Of a stretch of 64,000 nucleotides of DNA, positions 24,067-33,182 are shown in pieces. Made by a program: the position numbers and the translations under genes. The notes under the pieces are model-generated. The model was not told where the DNA came from, ran no database searches, and saw nothing but the letters and a program-made list of their open reading frames with translations. This DNA is from Brevibacillus fulvus (GTDB lineage: Bacteria > Bacillota > Bacilli > Brevibacillales > Brevibacillaceae). Numbering within the stretch: position 1 is the first letter of the stretch; every line of letters starts with the position of its first letter. The stretch covers positions 124,001 to 188,000 of the forward strand of contig NZ_JAFBEB010000005.1 of assembly GCF_016908525.1 (NCBI RefSeq), read 5' to 3'.

Positions 24067-24259
24067 GGTACTCCCTCCCATGATTTGAATGCTGAACTGC
24101 TTCAGTGTTTCCATACCAATACAGTTAATGAGTCAGCTTCTACTCGTCGGTTGTTCACTCCGGGCTGCTGACTGCAAGCGAAGGAGCAAGGTCGCAACGA
24201 AAGTTCTCTCATCACTCCCCTGCTCCCGCTCTTATATCTGTGTGAAACCGTTGTAATGA
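24067..24259. other. mglB-mglA intergenic region with possible stem-loop
   Basis: No gene is apparent in these 193 bases. GGAGCAAGG (near 24181-24189) and the run CCCCTGCTCC (near 24218-24227) can pair in part, so on the minus strand a stem-loop may follow mglB. No T run follows. A role in differential expression of the binding protein is inference. Confidence 0.3.
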
Positions 24260-25324
24260 TTATTGCGCGTCGGCAATGTTGTCTTTGGTGATCTTTTTGT
24301 AGGCGATCCAGACATATTTGCCGTCAGTGAGCTCGTAACCAATGTTGTCTTTGCTTGGAGTTTGTCCTTGAGCCAGTACGTTTGCCAGATTAAAGGTAGC
24401 GATCCCTTGGTTTTTGGCATCGTTCAGCACGGTTCCCAGCATCGTACCTTCTTGCAACGCTTGCAATGCTGGCGCGGTGGCATCAACCCCAACTACCGGC
24501 ATGTATTTTCCATCTTTGAAATAGCCTTTTGCTTTCAAAGCTTCAATTGCTCCCAACGCCATATCGTCATTGTTGGCGAGCACCGCTTCAATGTTATCCC
24601 CATGGGAAGCAAGGAAAGCAGCCATTTTCTCCTGACCTTTTACCCGATCCCACATTGCGGTATCTTCAGCCAGTTTTTCCACTTTGATTCCTGCTTTTTC
24701 AATCGCTTCGACCGAATATTTGGTACGAAGCTCAGCGTCTTGGTGGCCCGGTTCACCTTTCAGCATGACATATTGCAGTACGCCGTCCTTGTTTTTGTCC
24801 GCTTCCGGATGGGACTTGAAGTAATCGGCAATCAATTCGCCGGACATGGTGCCGGATTCTTCCGCTTTCGCTCCTACATAGTAAACTTTATCCCATTTTT
24901 GCATATCTTCCGGCAAAGGTTCGCGATTCAGGAACACAACCGGAATGTTTGCGTTTTTCGCCTTGTCGATGATCACGCCGGCCGCTGTGCGGTCAACCGG
25001 GTTGATTGCCATTGCATTAACCTGCTTGGTAATGAACAAGTCAACCTTGTCATTTTGCGTCGGTTGGGAGTTCTGGCTGTCAACGATCTCAACATCAGCC
25101 TTGTCTCCAGCGGCATCGGAAATCGCGTTTCTCACACCGGTCATAAACGTATCGTCGAATTTGTAGATCGCGACACCGATCGATGGTTTCGCCGGAGCCG
25201 CCGCACTGCCGCCACCGCCGCCATTGTTGGAACCGCTTTCATTTGTGCTGGCAGTATTTGCCCCCGAGCAGCCTGCGAGCGCTACCATTGCACTGGCAAT
25301 CACAATTGGAATCAACTTTTTCAT
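24260..25324 (-). CDS. mglB: Galactose-binding lipoprotein
   Basis: This periplasmic-binding-fold lipoprotein (354 residues from ATG 25324, which follows GGGGGTC) captures galactose or glucose for MglAC. The signal ends in ALAGC with Cys19, then a Ser/Asn/Gly linker. The mature protein starts PSIGVAIYKFDDTFM. The segment DKNKDGVLQYVMLKGEPGHQDAE matches the calcium loop of Escherichia coli MglB, and NNDDMALGAIEALK and GVDATAPALQALQEGTMLGTVLND are typical of MglB rather than RbsB. It is the first gene of mglBAC, with a cre-like site upstream. Confidence 0.92.
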   Translation of the reverse strand: MKKLIPIVIASAMVALAGCSGANTASTNESGSNNGGGGGSAAAPAKPSIGVAIYKFDDTFMTGVRNAISDAAGDKADVEIVDSQNSQPTQNDKVDLFITKQVNAMAINPVDRTAAGVIIDKAKNANIPVVFLNREPLPEDMQKWDKVYYVGAKAEESGTMSGELIADYFKSHPEADKNKDGVLQYVMLKGEPGHQDAELRTKYSVEAIEKAGIKVEKLAEDTAMWDRVKGQEKMAAFLASHGDNIEAVLANNDDMALGAIEALKAKGYFKDGKYMPVVGVDATAPALQALQEGTMLGTVLNDAKNQGIATFNLANVLAQGQTPSKDNIGYELTDGKYVWIAYKKITKDNIADAQ

Positions 25325-25371
25325 AAAAAGACCCCCTGGTTTATTTATTGAAATTCTGTAAAACAATGGGT

Positions 25372-25385
25372 TGTAAACGTTTTCT
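25372..25385 (-). promoter_or_regulatory. cre-like catabolite site upstream of mglB
   Basis: On the minus strand AGAAAACGTTTACA matches the cre consensus TGWAANCGNTNWCA at 13 of 14 positions. It lies 47 bases before the mglB start. With the HPr-Ser46 present here, CcpA repression by glucose is likely. Confidence 0.6.
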
Positions 25386-25445
25386 AAAAAGGAGAAAAAA
25401 TCAATCGACTTTTTTGTCTCTCAAACATCCCCCTTATCAGACTTA

Positions 25446-25457
25446 ATTAAATTAATT
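25446..25457. promoter_or_regulatory. AT-rich motif shared with the gal promoter
   Basis: ATTAAATTAATT occurs here, upstream of mglB, and again at 31203-31214, just downstream of the galT promoter. The ROK regulator encoded between the two operons is a natural candidate to bind it, since related XylR/NagC proteins use AT-rich palindromes. Chance is not excluded in AT-rich sequence. Confidence 0.4.
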
Positions 25458-25512
25458 TACTATATCGTACAACTAGACCCAACTTTCTGTCAACTGCTTT
25501 TTTCCTAGGCAT

Positions 25513-25640
25513 GCACACTCGGGAAAAGCGGAAAAGACCCGCTTTTTTCCCAACTTCCCCAGTTCTTTTGGCTTAATTGCAGGACTTTATTTTAGCCGAT
25601 TTGGCAGCGCTTGCCCACGCTCAAATCTTGGCTAAAAATA
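25513..25640. other. Two stem-loops downstream of the ROK gene
   Basis: GGGAAAAGCGG (25513-25523) pairs with CCGCTTTTTTCCC (about 25532-25544). Closer to the ROK stop, ATTTTAGCCGATTTG (about 25588-25602) pairs imperfectly with CAAATCTTGGCTAAAAAT (about 25621-25638). Neither has a clean T run on the minus strand. They probably end or protect the gal-ROK transcript. No gene is apparent in the 318 bases between mglB and the ROK gene. Confidence 0.4.
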
Positions 25641-25642
25641 CG

Positions 25643-26860
25643 TCAGCTGAATTCAGGCGCAAACAAATTCCTGAGAATCAGCGTGGCCGCCCCGATTGCA
25701 GTAGCGTGCCCGCCCAGCTTCGCCGTTTCGATCGTGACCGCCTGGCACGGCGTTTCCAGTGACCGACGCTGAACCTGCTCCCGCAGCGCTTCGAGAATAA
25801 ACTCGCCGGATTTGGATACGCCACCGCCGATAATGACTTTTTGCGGATTCAAGGTATTGATAATGTTGGCAATGCCAATCCCTAAATACCGTCCCGTGTC
25901 GCGCAAAATTTCCAAAGCGAGCGGATCTGCCTGAAGCGCAGCCTGATAGACGATTTCACCGCTGATTTTGTCAAAATCTCCTTCTGCCAGCTGCAAAATG
26001 ATGCTCTCCCGTCCCTCCCGCAAAGCTGTTTGCGTTCGGGCGACAATCGCCGGTCCTGCCACCAACGCTTCCAGACAGCCATAATTGCCGCAGCTGCACT
26101 TCGGTCCATTGGCATCTACCGTTGTATGTCCCATCTCTCCAGCGGTATGACTGGCTCCGCGATACAGCTTGTGGTTCAAAATAATCCCGGCGCCAACCCC
26201 CATTCCGACATAGATGGACACGGAATTTTCCACACCTTGCCCATTGCCAAACCAGCTTTCCCCCAAAGCCATCGCTCTCGCGTCGTTCTCCACTTCCACA
26301 GGAATTTGAAACGCTTCCTCAAGCGCCTGCCGGATCGGGATTTGCCGCAAATGCAAGTTAGGGGCGTATATGGAAACACCTTCATCAGGATTGACCAGAC
26401 CGTGCATTCCGACGCCGATCCCGATAATGTTTTGCTGCTGCAAATCAGCCTTTTGGATAATCTGGTTCACGGCATCAATCAAAAGATCGAGCAATATTTC
26501 ATTGGTCAGGTTTGACGGCAATTTGATCTTCAACGATTGGATAATTTGGGCATCCAACGTAATAGCGATCACTCGAATATGGCTGATGGCCACATCGATA
26601 CCGATTACTTGAAAGGCCGTTGAGTTAATCCGCAGCATAATCGGCTTGCGGCCGCCTGTGGAATTGCCCAAATCGCTTTCCACCACGAGATTGGATTCTA
26701 ACAGCTCGCCTACTATGTTGGTAACAGTGGGAGGGGTCAGGTTTGTTTTCTTGGCAATCTCCGCTCGCGAAATAGGGCCTTCAGTGCGAATCACGTTCAA
26801 AATTAACGATTTGTTGAGTGATTTCATCAACTGAAAGCTGCCTACCATCCCGTTTACCAT
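25643..26860 (-). CDS. ROK-family transcriptional regulator (XylR/NagC type)
   Basis: This 405-residue protein has an N-terminal winged helix (MKSLNKSLILNVIRTEGPISRAEIAKKTNLTPPTVTNIVGELLESNLV) and a C-terminal ROK sugar-kinase-like domain: GIDVAISHIRVIAITLD, the NDARAMALGE segment, GHTTVDANGPKCSCGNYGCLEAL (the zinc motif CXCGXXGCXE) and NIINTLNPQKVIIGGGV. ATG 26860 follows GAGGAGGGG. It lies between the gal operon and mglBAC, and probably represses both, with galactose or a derivative as inducer. DNA-binding helix and zinc motif argue for a regulator, not a sugar kinase. Confidence 0.9.
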   Translation of the reverse strand: MVNGMVGSFQLMKSLNKSLILNVIRTEGPISRAEIAKKTNLTPPTVTNIVGELLESNLVVESDLGNSTGGRKPIMLRINSTAFQVIGIDVAISHIRVIAITLDAQIIQSLKIKLPSNLTNEILLDLLIDAVNQIIQKADLQQQNIIGIGVGMHGLVNPDEGVSIYAPNLHLRQIPIRQALEEAFQIPVEVENDARAMALGESWFGNGQGVENSVSIYVGMGVGAGIILNHKLYRGASHTAGEMGHTTVDANGPKCSCGNYGCLEALVAGPAIVARTQTALREGRESIILQLAEGDFDKISGEIVYQAALQADPLALEILRDTGRYLGIGIANIINTLNPQKVIIGGGVSKSGEFILEALREQVQRRSLETPCQAVTIETAKLGGHATAIGAATLILRNLFAPEFS

Positions 26861-26891
26861 ATTTCCCCTCCTCTCTCTTGTTGTAGTGGAC

Positions 26892-27974
26892 TTAACGTAC
26901 CAAAATATCCGGACGTCGATATCTCGCACCGTTTTGTTCTACTTCAATATAAACCCATTCACCAGTCTCGGTCAAAAATTGGTTCCCCTCTTCGCCTACC
27001 AACAAAGTATCTTCCGACTTCACGCCGCGAATCGCCGGATTCCAGGCAAACGCCTGATGAAGCTGCACGACGCCTTCCACATCCGGCACGGCCAAAAACT
27101 CGCGGGAAGCATAACCGGTTGGCCCTCCCTGGTGAAGAAAACGCCAATCTTCCGGATAACCGACTTCAGCGTACATTTCCAGTCCGCGAGCGAATACGTC
27201 CTTAATCAACACGCCCGGCCTTGTCGCCGCATTCATCGCGGCGTCAATTTGCGCCAGTTTGAGGCGGTTTTGCGCCAATTCGGCAGGCAGCGGTCCAAAA
27301 TGGACAAAGCGCGTCACATTGGCCACCAGCCCCCCTTTTTCACCGCACAAGACGAGCATCGCATACTTCTCCAGCTTTTTCTCTGTCGGAATCGGATGCC
27401 TGTATTTGAAGACGCGGTCGTCCGTCGATACGAGAATCACTTGTGGCTGAATGCCTTGTTTCAGCACCTTGGCCGCCATGTGCGCGGCGATCTCGTGCTC
27501 GCTCCAGCCCGGTTCGATTTCCCGGCAGGTCGATTCCACCGCCCTTGCCGTCGCCTGACATAACCATTGATAATTGACCTGTTCCTCACGGGTCAATGTA
27601 TATCGTAACTGTGCCAGTGCTTGCCCCATTTCCCGCAGTCCGTCAAACGGCACATCGCTGGCAATTCTTTTTCCGTTGCATAACCGCCGGATTGCCTCAT
27701 CTTGCCCTTCGTACCATTCCGGCGTCACAAACTCGTAGCCCAGACCGGCCAATTCCTCTTCCTGTATTCGCGCTGCCTCCATTTTGGTGGCAATACATAT
27801 CTTTTTTTCCTGCAAAATCAGCAAATCGACAGCACCCAGTTCGGTGGAAAGCACAATATGGTTATCCTTGCCGCCTGTCACCCAGGAAAAATTGCTGCGT
27901 TTGCGAAACAACACGCCGTCAAGATTGTGTTCGGACAAAAATACGCGTAACTTCTCAAGCGGTTGACTGACCAT
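26892..27974 (-). CDS. M24-family (creatinase/aminopeptidase-fold) protein with lost metal ligands
   Basis: This 360-residue protein has the two-domain M24 layout: an N-terminal creatinase-like domain (1-125, LRVFLSEHNLDGVLFRKRSNFSWVTGG) and a pita-bread domain. The usual metal ligands are mostly gone. The first Asp region reads VLCGEKGG, the DxTR Asp is Asn (ANVTR, about 218-222), the GHGxG His region reads HQGGPTGY (about 281-288), the EPG Glu is Asn (AWNPAI), and only the final Glu (SEDTLLV, 321) remains. Aminopeptidase activity is therefore unlikely; a metal-free hydrolase like creatinase, or a binding role, is more likely. It lies in the gal operon between galE and the ROK regulator. Function unknown. 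Confidence 0.7.
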   Translation of the reverse strand: MVSQPLEKLRVFLSEHNLDGVLFRKRSNFSWVTGGKDNHIVLSTELGAVDLLILQEKKICIATKMEAARIQEEELAGLGYEFVTPEWYEGQDEAIRRLCNGKRIASDVPFDGLREMGQALAQLRYTLTREEQVNYQWLCQATARAVESTCREIEPGWSEHEIAAHMAAKVLKQGIQPQVILVSTDDRVFKYRHPIPTEKKLEKYAMLVLCGEKGGLVANVTRFVHFGPLPAELAQNRLKLAQIDAAMNAATRPGVLIKDVFARGLEMYAEVGYPEDWRFLHQGGPTGYASREFLAVPDVEGVVQLHQAFAWNPAIRGVKSEDTLLVGEEGNQFLTETGEWVYIEVEQNGARYRRPDILVR

Positions 27975-27997
27975 TGTCTAACCTAACCTCCTTCTCC

Positions 27998-28984
27998 TTA
28001 GCTTTGAAACCCGTTTGGATGAGCCTGATGCCAACTCCAGGCCGATTTGATAATCGTCTCGAGATCGGAATACTGCGGCGTCCAGCCTAACTCTCTCCGC
28101 GCCTTTTCCGCTGAGGCGATCAGCACGGCCGGGTCCCCTGCTCGTCTCGGATGAATTTGCGCCGGGATCGGATGGCCGGTTATGCGTCTGGCCTCTTCGA
28201 TCACCTGCTTGACGGAAAAGCCTTTGCCGTTGCCAAGATTGAAAATGTTGCTCTGGTTTTGCTTGCGCAGATGTTCCAGTGCCAGCCAATGCGCTTTGGC
28301 CAAGTCCATCACATGAATATAATCGCGGACACAAGTGCCGTCTTCTGTCGGGTAATCATCCCCGAAGATGGCGATATGTTCCCGCTGGCCCAGCGCCACT
28401 TGCAAAATAATCGGAATCAAATGGCTTTCCGGTTGGTGGTCCTCACCGATCTTGCCGGACAGATGAGCACCGGCGGCATTGAAATAGCGCAGGGAGATCG
28501 ATTTCAGTCCATAAGCCTGATCGCACCAATGAAACATTCTTTCCATCGCCAATTTCGTCTCGCCGTACGGACTGGTGGGAGCGGTCGGATCATCTTCATA
28601 AATAGGCACGCGGTTTGGTTCCCCGTAAGTGGCGGCCGTAGAAGAGAAGACTATTTTCTTCACACCATGCTCCAGCATTACCGACACCAGCGTATGGGAA
28701 CCGATCAGGTTATTCTCATAATAATCCAGCGGAATCTGCACGCTTTCGCCCACCAGCGAGTTCGCCGCAAAGTGAATAACCGCTTCAATCTGGTGCTGTT
28801 TGAAAACTTGCTGCAAAAAGGCGCGGTCGCGCAAATCGCCGTGGTAAAAAGTCCCGCCGGCAACAGCGGCCTGGTGACCTGTCCGCAGGTTGTCTGCGAC
28901 AATCACTTCCTCGCCTTGTTCCAGCAATTCCATTACCGTATGGCTGCCAATATATCCGCTGCCGCCGGTCACTAAAATAGCCAT
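27998..28984 (-). CDS. galE: UDP-glucose 4-epimerase
   Basis: This 328-residue short-chain dehydrogenase/reductase interconverts UDP-galactose and UDP-glucose. Cofactor motif GGSGYIGSH is at residues 7-15. The catalytic triad is in FSSTAATYG and SPYGETKLAME (YxxxK). The GalE C-terminal region DYIHVMDLAKAHW and LGNGKGFSVKQVIEEA is present. ATG 28984 follows GGAGGCAG; a longer frame was rejected as it overlaps galK by 50 codons. It overlaps galK by 13 bases. Confidence 0.95.
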   Translation of the reverse strand: MAILVTGGSGYIGSHTVMELLEQGEEVIVADNLRTGHQAAVAGGTFYHGDLRDRAFLQQVFKQHQIEAVIHFAANSLVGESVQIPLDYYENNLIGSHTLVSVMLEHGVKKIVFSSTAATYGEPNRVPIYEDDPTAPTSPYGETKLAMERMFHWCDQAYGLKSISLRYFNAAGAHLSGKIGEDHQPESHLIPIILQVALGQREHIAIFGDDYPTEDGTCVRDYIHVMDLAKAHWLALEHLRKQNQSNIFNLGNGKGFSVKQVIEEARRITGHPIPAQIHPRRAGDPAVLIASAEKARRELGWTPQYSDLETIIKSAWSWHQAHPNGFQS

Positions 28985-30171
28985 CCTTCTGCCTCCTCCG
29001 TGATCTCCTTCGCTCCATCGCTGCTGTCGCACACGTAAAATGTCGGAACCAACCCTGTCTTCGCAGTGTATTGGCCGGCCACCACCTCTTGAAAATGCGA
29101 CACTTCTTTCTCTTCGACCAGGCTTACGCTGCATCCGCCAAAACCGGCTCCTGTCATCCTTGTGCCGATGCAGCCCGGTGCATCGACGGCGGCGTCAAAG
29201 AGAGCATCCAGCTCAGCTCCCGTAACCTCATACAGCTCCCGCAAAGACATATGAGACTGTTTCATCAGCTGGCCAAACAGCTCCAGATCGCCTTGTTCCA
29301 ATGCTTGACCGGCGCGGACGACCCGCTCGTTTTCGCTGATCACGTGCTCGACCCGTCGCCGGACGATTTCATCCGGAACGGTATCCCGCTGCTGCTCCCA
29401 CTGGGCCATGCTCACCTCGCCGAGCGAGCGAATCTCTGGCCAAATTGCCTGCAAATAACCAAGCCCCTGCTCGCACTCTTGTCTGCGTTCATTATATTTG
29501 GAGTCAGCCAAGCCCCGCGGTTTGTTCGTATTGGTGATCACCAGTTTGTACCCGTCAATTTTCAATGGATAGTAGTTATAGTCGAGGGTGTCGCATTTCA
29601 GCATAACGGCATGCCCTCGTTTGCCCATGCCAATCGCAAACTGGTCCATAATGCCGCAATTGACGCCGACAAAGCGATTTTCGGCACGCTGCGTCAGTTT
29701 CACCAGCTCCAGCATCGGCAAGTCGCTGTCTGCCAGTCGAGCCAAAGCCAATGCGGTAGCCAATTCAATCGATGCCGACGAAGAAAGACCGGTTCCGATC
29801 GGAATGTTGCCGTGGAACAAAAAATCCGCCCCGGTCAAACGCTGGGCGAGTTCGCTGTCCAGTTCCAGCAATTCCTTTAAAACGCCCTTTGGATAATTGG
29901 TCCAGCCGTCTTCCTTTTTATATCGCAAATCGCTCAACAAACAATCTGCCTTCTGCGGAAAATTGGTGGAACGAAACCGATACACTCCATCCTGTCGCGG
30001 TCTGACCAATGCCCACGTCCCGTAGGTCAATGCGGCCGGAAACACATATCCACCGTTATAGTCAGTATGTTCGCCGATCAAGTTGACGCGGCCCGGAGCG
30101 AAAAACACGCGGATGCCTTCCGTCTGCGTAAACTCATCGGCAAACTGTTTGCGCATTTGTGCATAATCCAT
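28972..30171 (-). CDS. galK: Galactokinase
   Basis: This GHMP-family kinase (399 residues) phosphorylates galactose to galactose 1-phosphate. Family motifs: the galactokinase signature GRVNLIGEHTDYNGGYVFP near residue 30, the ATP loop GTGLSSSASIELATALA near 120, and the C-terminal MTGAGFGGCSVSLV. Start ATG 30171 is one base after the galT stop. It is the second gene of galTKE. Confidence 0.96.
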   Translation of the reverse strand: MDYAQMRKQFADEFTQTEGIRVFFAPGRVNLIGEHTDYNGGYVFPAALTYGTWALVRPRQDGVYRFRSTNFPQKADCLLSDLRYKKEDGWTNYPKGVLKELLELDSELAQRLTGADFLFHGNIPIGTGLSSSASIELATALALARLADSDLPMLELVKLTQRAENRFVGVNCGIMDQFAIGMGKRGHAVMLKCDTLDYNYYPLKIDGYKLVITNTNKPRGLADSKYNERRQECEQGLGYLQAIWPEIRSLGEVSMAQWEQQRDTVPDEIVRRRVEHVISENERVVRAGQALEQGDLELFGQLMKQSHMSLRELYEVTGAELDALFDAAVDAPGCIGTRMTGAGFGGCSVSLVEEKEVSHFQEVVAGQYTAKTGLVPTFYVCDSSDGAKEITEEAEGWLF

Positions 30172-30172
30172 T

Positions 30173-31150
30173 TCATTTCACCTGCTTTTGTAGGTAACGT
30201 TGATAAGCCGCCCGGAGTTTGGGGGCTGTTTCCTCTACCGCTGACGGATTGGCGGCGGCCCAAGCTCCCATTTCGGAGGAAGCGTAATATTTTAACCGGT
30301 CCTTTTCGCGAAGCGGTGTGTAAAACTCGATATGGAAATGGTAGTACGGTTCCACGTCTTCCCCGTTTACCGGCCGTTGGTGAATAACCATCATGTATGG
30401 GAAGAGACGTTCAAACAGCTCATCCATCGCACCTGTCGTATGTTTGAGGATTTCGGCCAAACTGACCCGTTCCTCGACAGTAAAATCGGTAATGGCCGTT
30501 TTATGGCCTTTGCTGACGATAAAAACACCGTACGGATAGTCGGTAAAGTACGGAATATAAGCGATAAAATGCTCGTTTTCCATAATGACCCGCTGCCCAA
30601 ACTCCTGCTCATCACGGTTCATATCGCACAGCAGACAGGTGCCCGCTGTCTCATGGTGAATTTTGCAGCTCTCCAATTCACGCTGGATCTTCAACGGCAT
30701 TTGCGAGTAGGCGTAAATTTGCCCATGCGGATGCGGCATGGTCACGCCGCACTCTTCTCCGCGATTCTCAAAAATCAGGATATACTGATGCCGCGGGTCT
30801 TTCGACAGTTCTTGAAAGCGCTCACACCAAAGGTCAACAAGTTCCCCGATGTGCTCAACGGAAAGCTCCGGCAATGTTTTATGATGATCCGGCGAATACA
30901 GAATGACTTCGCATTTCCCATAAGACTTCGCCGCCTTGTACAAGGATGTCTCAACCGGGTCGGGTTCAGGCGGGTCGGGCCGGAGAACCGGGAAATCGTT
31001 ATCATATTTGTAAACCGTATAGTCATCCGGCACTTTGCCCGAGCCGGGACAAAACGGACAAAAATCTTTTGGCATATGCGGCCGATGCTGTCTGTTCGAT
31101 GCCACCATTGTCCAATCCCGAAGCAAGGGGTTAAAGCGTAACTCTGCCAT
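30173..31150 (-). CDS. galT: Galactose-1-phosphate uridylyltransferase
   Basis: This 325-residue GalT (histidine-triad-like, class I) swaps UMP between UDP-glucose and galactose 1-phosphate. The active site HPHGQIYAY has the nucleophilic His, and the CPFCPGSG zinc motif is near residue 32. Further zinc and substrate residues sit in FENRGEECGVTMPHPHG and the C-terminal HFHIEFYTP. It is the first gene of the operon; AAAGGAGGCCG lies upstream. The promoter and AT-rich operator lie just upstream. Confidence 0.95.
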   Translation of the reverse strand: MAELRFNPLLRDWTMVASNRQHRPHMPKDFCPFCPGSGKVPDDYTVYKYDNDFPVLRPDPPEPDPVETSLYKAAKSYGKCEVILYSPDHHKTLPELSVEHIGELVDLWCERFQELSKDPRHQYILIFENRGEECGVTMPHPHGQIYAYSQMPLKIQRELESCKIHHETAGTCLLCDMNRDEQEFGQRVIMENEHFIAYIPYFTDYPYGVFIVSKGHKTAITDFTVEERVSLAEILKHTTGAMDELFERLFPYMMVIHQRPVNGEDVEPYYHFHIEFYTPLREKDRLKYYASSEMGAWAAANPSAVEETAPKLRAAYQRYLQKQVK

Positions 31151-31202
31151 ATCGAACGGCCTCCTTTAGCTGCTGAGGATGAAAAAGCAAAATATATACT
31201 TT

Positions 31203-31258
31203 ATTAAATTAATTAATTATATTATAACAATAATAGAACGATTCGCAGAAATTTTCAA
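31203..31258 (-). promoter_or_regulatory. gal operon promoter and AT-rich operator
   Basis: On the minus strand TTGAAA (31258-31253) is followed after 17 bases by TATTAT (31235-31230). Just downstream, the motif ATTAAATTAATT (31203-31214 on +) overlaps the start of the transcript and matches a site upstream of mglB. This arrangement suits repression by the ROK protein. Confidence 0.6.
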
Positions 31259-31294
31259 TATTTTTTTACCAGAGAACGCTTGGAACCGCAACTT

Positions 31295-31308
31295 TTTAAG
31301 CGCTTACA
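31295..31308 (+). promoter_or_regulatory. cre-like site between gal and the chemoreceptor gene
   Basis: TTTAAGCGCTTACA matches cre (TGWAANCGNTNWCA) at 13 of 14 positions. It lies 37 bases upstream of the gal -35 box and just upstream of the divergent chemoreceptor gene, so CcpA could act on either. Confidence 0.5.
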
Positions 31309-31402
31309 AAATTTATGGAATTGTTTTATGTATTTGGTATTATAAGGGAAAAGGTTAGACTGAATGGACTACTACTTTCACCGGATGAAGGGGGCATTAA
31401 CG

Positions 31403-33139
31403 ATGAAACCTTTTAAACAGAAGCAAACCCAAATCAAGGAAAACTCGCTTGCCTTTTCGCTTAGCCGCAAAATCATCGGCACATTTTTGATCGTCTCCCT
31501 GCTGGTCGGCTTTACCTGTAGTCTTTCTTACACCTTTCTGAAAAAAATCGATTCCTCTTACAGCGGGCTTTTGCAATCCAATTCGGCCGTTTTGCAACAG
31601 GCTTCCAGCATCCAATATTATACGCAATTGCAAAGCAGCCTGCTGTTCCGCTATCTGGTCGACCCTTCTGCGGAAAGGGAAACCCAGCTGAAAACAACCA
31701 ATCAGGAATTGTCCCGCCTGATCAGCGAGATGGACAAGCTGACCGAGAATAGCGAGACGCAGAAGCTGATTAGCCAAATGGCAGATTCCAATGAGACGTT
31801 CGCCCGGCTTGTGGCCAAAGTCGCCGATTATTTGCAGCGGAACGAAGCGGAACTGGCCAAATCGGAAGCGCTCCTCTGGGCGATTCCTTCGACAGATACG
31901 TTGTCGCAGGCGGCTGCCAAGATGCAGCAGTTGGAAAAAGACGTGATGGCGGCTGAGACTGCCCGCAATCAACTGCTGGTTGCGACAACTACCCAAACAT
32001 TGGCCGGCGTTGGCGTAATTGCCCTTTTGCTCGCCCTGACGATCGGAGCGATCCTGTCCAGAATGATCGTCAAACCGATCCGCTTGATGGTGGACACCGC
32101 GAAGAAAATTGCCGCCGGCGACCTGTCCATCGCTGACATCTCATTGAAAAACCGCGACGAGTTTCGCCATTTGGCGATTGCTTTTAATCAAATGAAAGAA
32201 AATCTGCATCACATTATCAGTCAGGTCGGCGACAATGCCGCACAGGTGGCCGGAGCTGCTGAACAGCTCAATCGCAACGCCAACCAGGTCAATGCATCCT
32301 CGGAACAAATTACCCAAATTGTGCAGTTGATTTCTGCCGGGAGCCAGACGCAACTGTCCAGTGTTCAGCAAGGCTTGGCCATGATTGAAGAAATGGCGCG
32401 ATCGGTTGAGCAGATTGGCGAATTGACTGAAACCGCCACTGATCAATCAACGGTTGCGCTCCAGGCTGCTGGTGACGGAAAGCAAAGCATCGAAGTAGCC
32501 AGCCGGCAAATGGGTTTTATTCAGCAAAAAATGAAAGGGCTTTCAGAATCTGTTCACCAGCTTGGCTCTCGTTCCGAGGAAATCGGTTCTGTCGCAGCTG
32601 CCATTACAACCATTGCCAAACAGACCAACCTGTTGGCGCTGAACGCTTCCATCGAGGCTGCCAGAGCCGGGGACGCCGGAAAAGGATTTGCTGTGGTAGC
32701 CGAAGAAGTCCGCAAACTGTCGCTGCTAACTTCCGGGGCAGCGGACGAGATTACGGCATTGATCGCCAGCATTCGCAAGGAAACGTCCGATGTCGCAGAA
32801 TCGGCAGAAGCCGGCAGCAGAGAGGTGCAGACCGGGATAGAGGTTGTTTCGCAAGCTGGAGAAGCTTTTCGGCGCATTCAAACTTCCGTTGAAGAATTGG
32901 CGCAACAAATCGCCGAGGTGTCGGCCAAGACAAAACAGATTGTCAGACAGACCCAAGACAGCGTTGCCGCCATTCGTTCTATCGATCAAGTTGCGCAACA
33001 GGCTGCCGCCGCTACCCAGGATGTCTCCGAGAATGTCAGCGGGCAGCACGTCAGCCTCGAGCAGATCGTCGCTGCCACCAGCCATTTGCAACGGATGGCC
33101 TATGATTTGCAAACTGTCCTCAGCCGTTTCCAGGTCTGA
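31403..33139 (+). CDS. Methyl-accepting chemotaxis protein
   Basis: This 578-residue transmembrane chemoreceptor begins at ATG 31403 (ribosome binding site AAGGGGG). Layout: a positively charged N-terminus, membrane segment 1 at about 22-45, an external helical domain of about 145 residues (four-helix-bundle type, rich in Gln/Ser/Leu), membrane segment 2 at about 195-215 ([20 protein letters not shown]), HAMP to about 270, then the long coiled-coil signalling domain with the conserved hairpin tip [30 protein letters not shown]. It signals to CheA/CheW. The ligand is unknown; galactose is possible only by neighbourhood. A terminator follows. Confidence 0.92.
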   Translation: MKPFKQKQTQIKENSLAFSLSRKIIGTFLIVSLLVGFTCSLSYTFLKKIDSSYSGLLQSNSAVLQQASSIQYYTQLQSSLLFRYLVDPSAERETQLKTTNQELSRLISEMDKLTENSETQKLISQMADSNETFARLVAKVADYLQRNEAELAKSEALLWAIPSTDTLSQAAAKMQQLEKDVMAAETARNQLLVATTTQTLAGVGVIALLLALTIGAILSRMIVKPIRLMVDTAKKIAAGDLSIADISLKNRDEFRHLAIAFNQMKENLHHIISQVGDNAAQVAGAAEQLNRNANQVNASSEQITQIVQLISAGSQTQLSSVQQGLAMIEEMARSVEQIGELTETATDQSTVALQAAGDGKQSIEVASRQMGFIQQKMKGLSESVHQLGSRSEEIGSVAAAITTIAKQTNLLALNASIEAARAGDAGKGFAVVAEEVRKLSLLTSGAADEITALIASIRKETSDVAESAEAGSREVQTGIEVVSQAGEAFRRIQTSVEELAQQIAEVSAKTKQIVRQTQDSVAAIRSIDQVAQQAAAATQDVSENVSGQHVSLEQIVAATSHLQRMAYDLQTVLSRFQV

Positions 33140-33143
33140 TGAT

Positions 33144-33171
33144 AAGCCCCACTCGCATGTGGGGCTTTTTT
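33144..33171 (+). terminator. Rho-independent terminator after the chemoreceptor gene
   Basis: AAGCCCC (33144-33150) pairs with GGGGCTT (33161-33167), followed by T. It lies just past the stop codon. Confidence 0.85.
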
Positions 33172-33182
33172 CTGTGGCACTG

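Noticed and set aside
24263-25351. Open frame of about 360 codons opposite mglB
   Set aside because: It is complementary to an unambiguous MglB gene; the composition (Phe, Arg, His) is that expected from reading the other strand.
28985-29134. N-terminal extension of galE
   Set aside because: The 50 extra residues overlap galK and are Arg/Gly-rich without pattern; ATG 28984 is followed directly by the cofactor motif.
31341-31403. Sigma-D promoter for the chemoreceptor gene
   Set aside because: I looked for TAAA-N15-GCCGATAT and found no acceptable match; only weak AT-rich -10 candidates are present.
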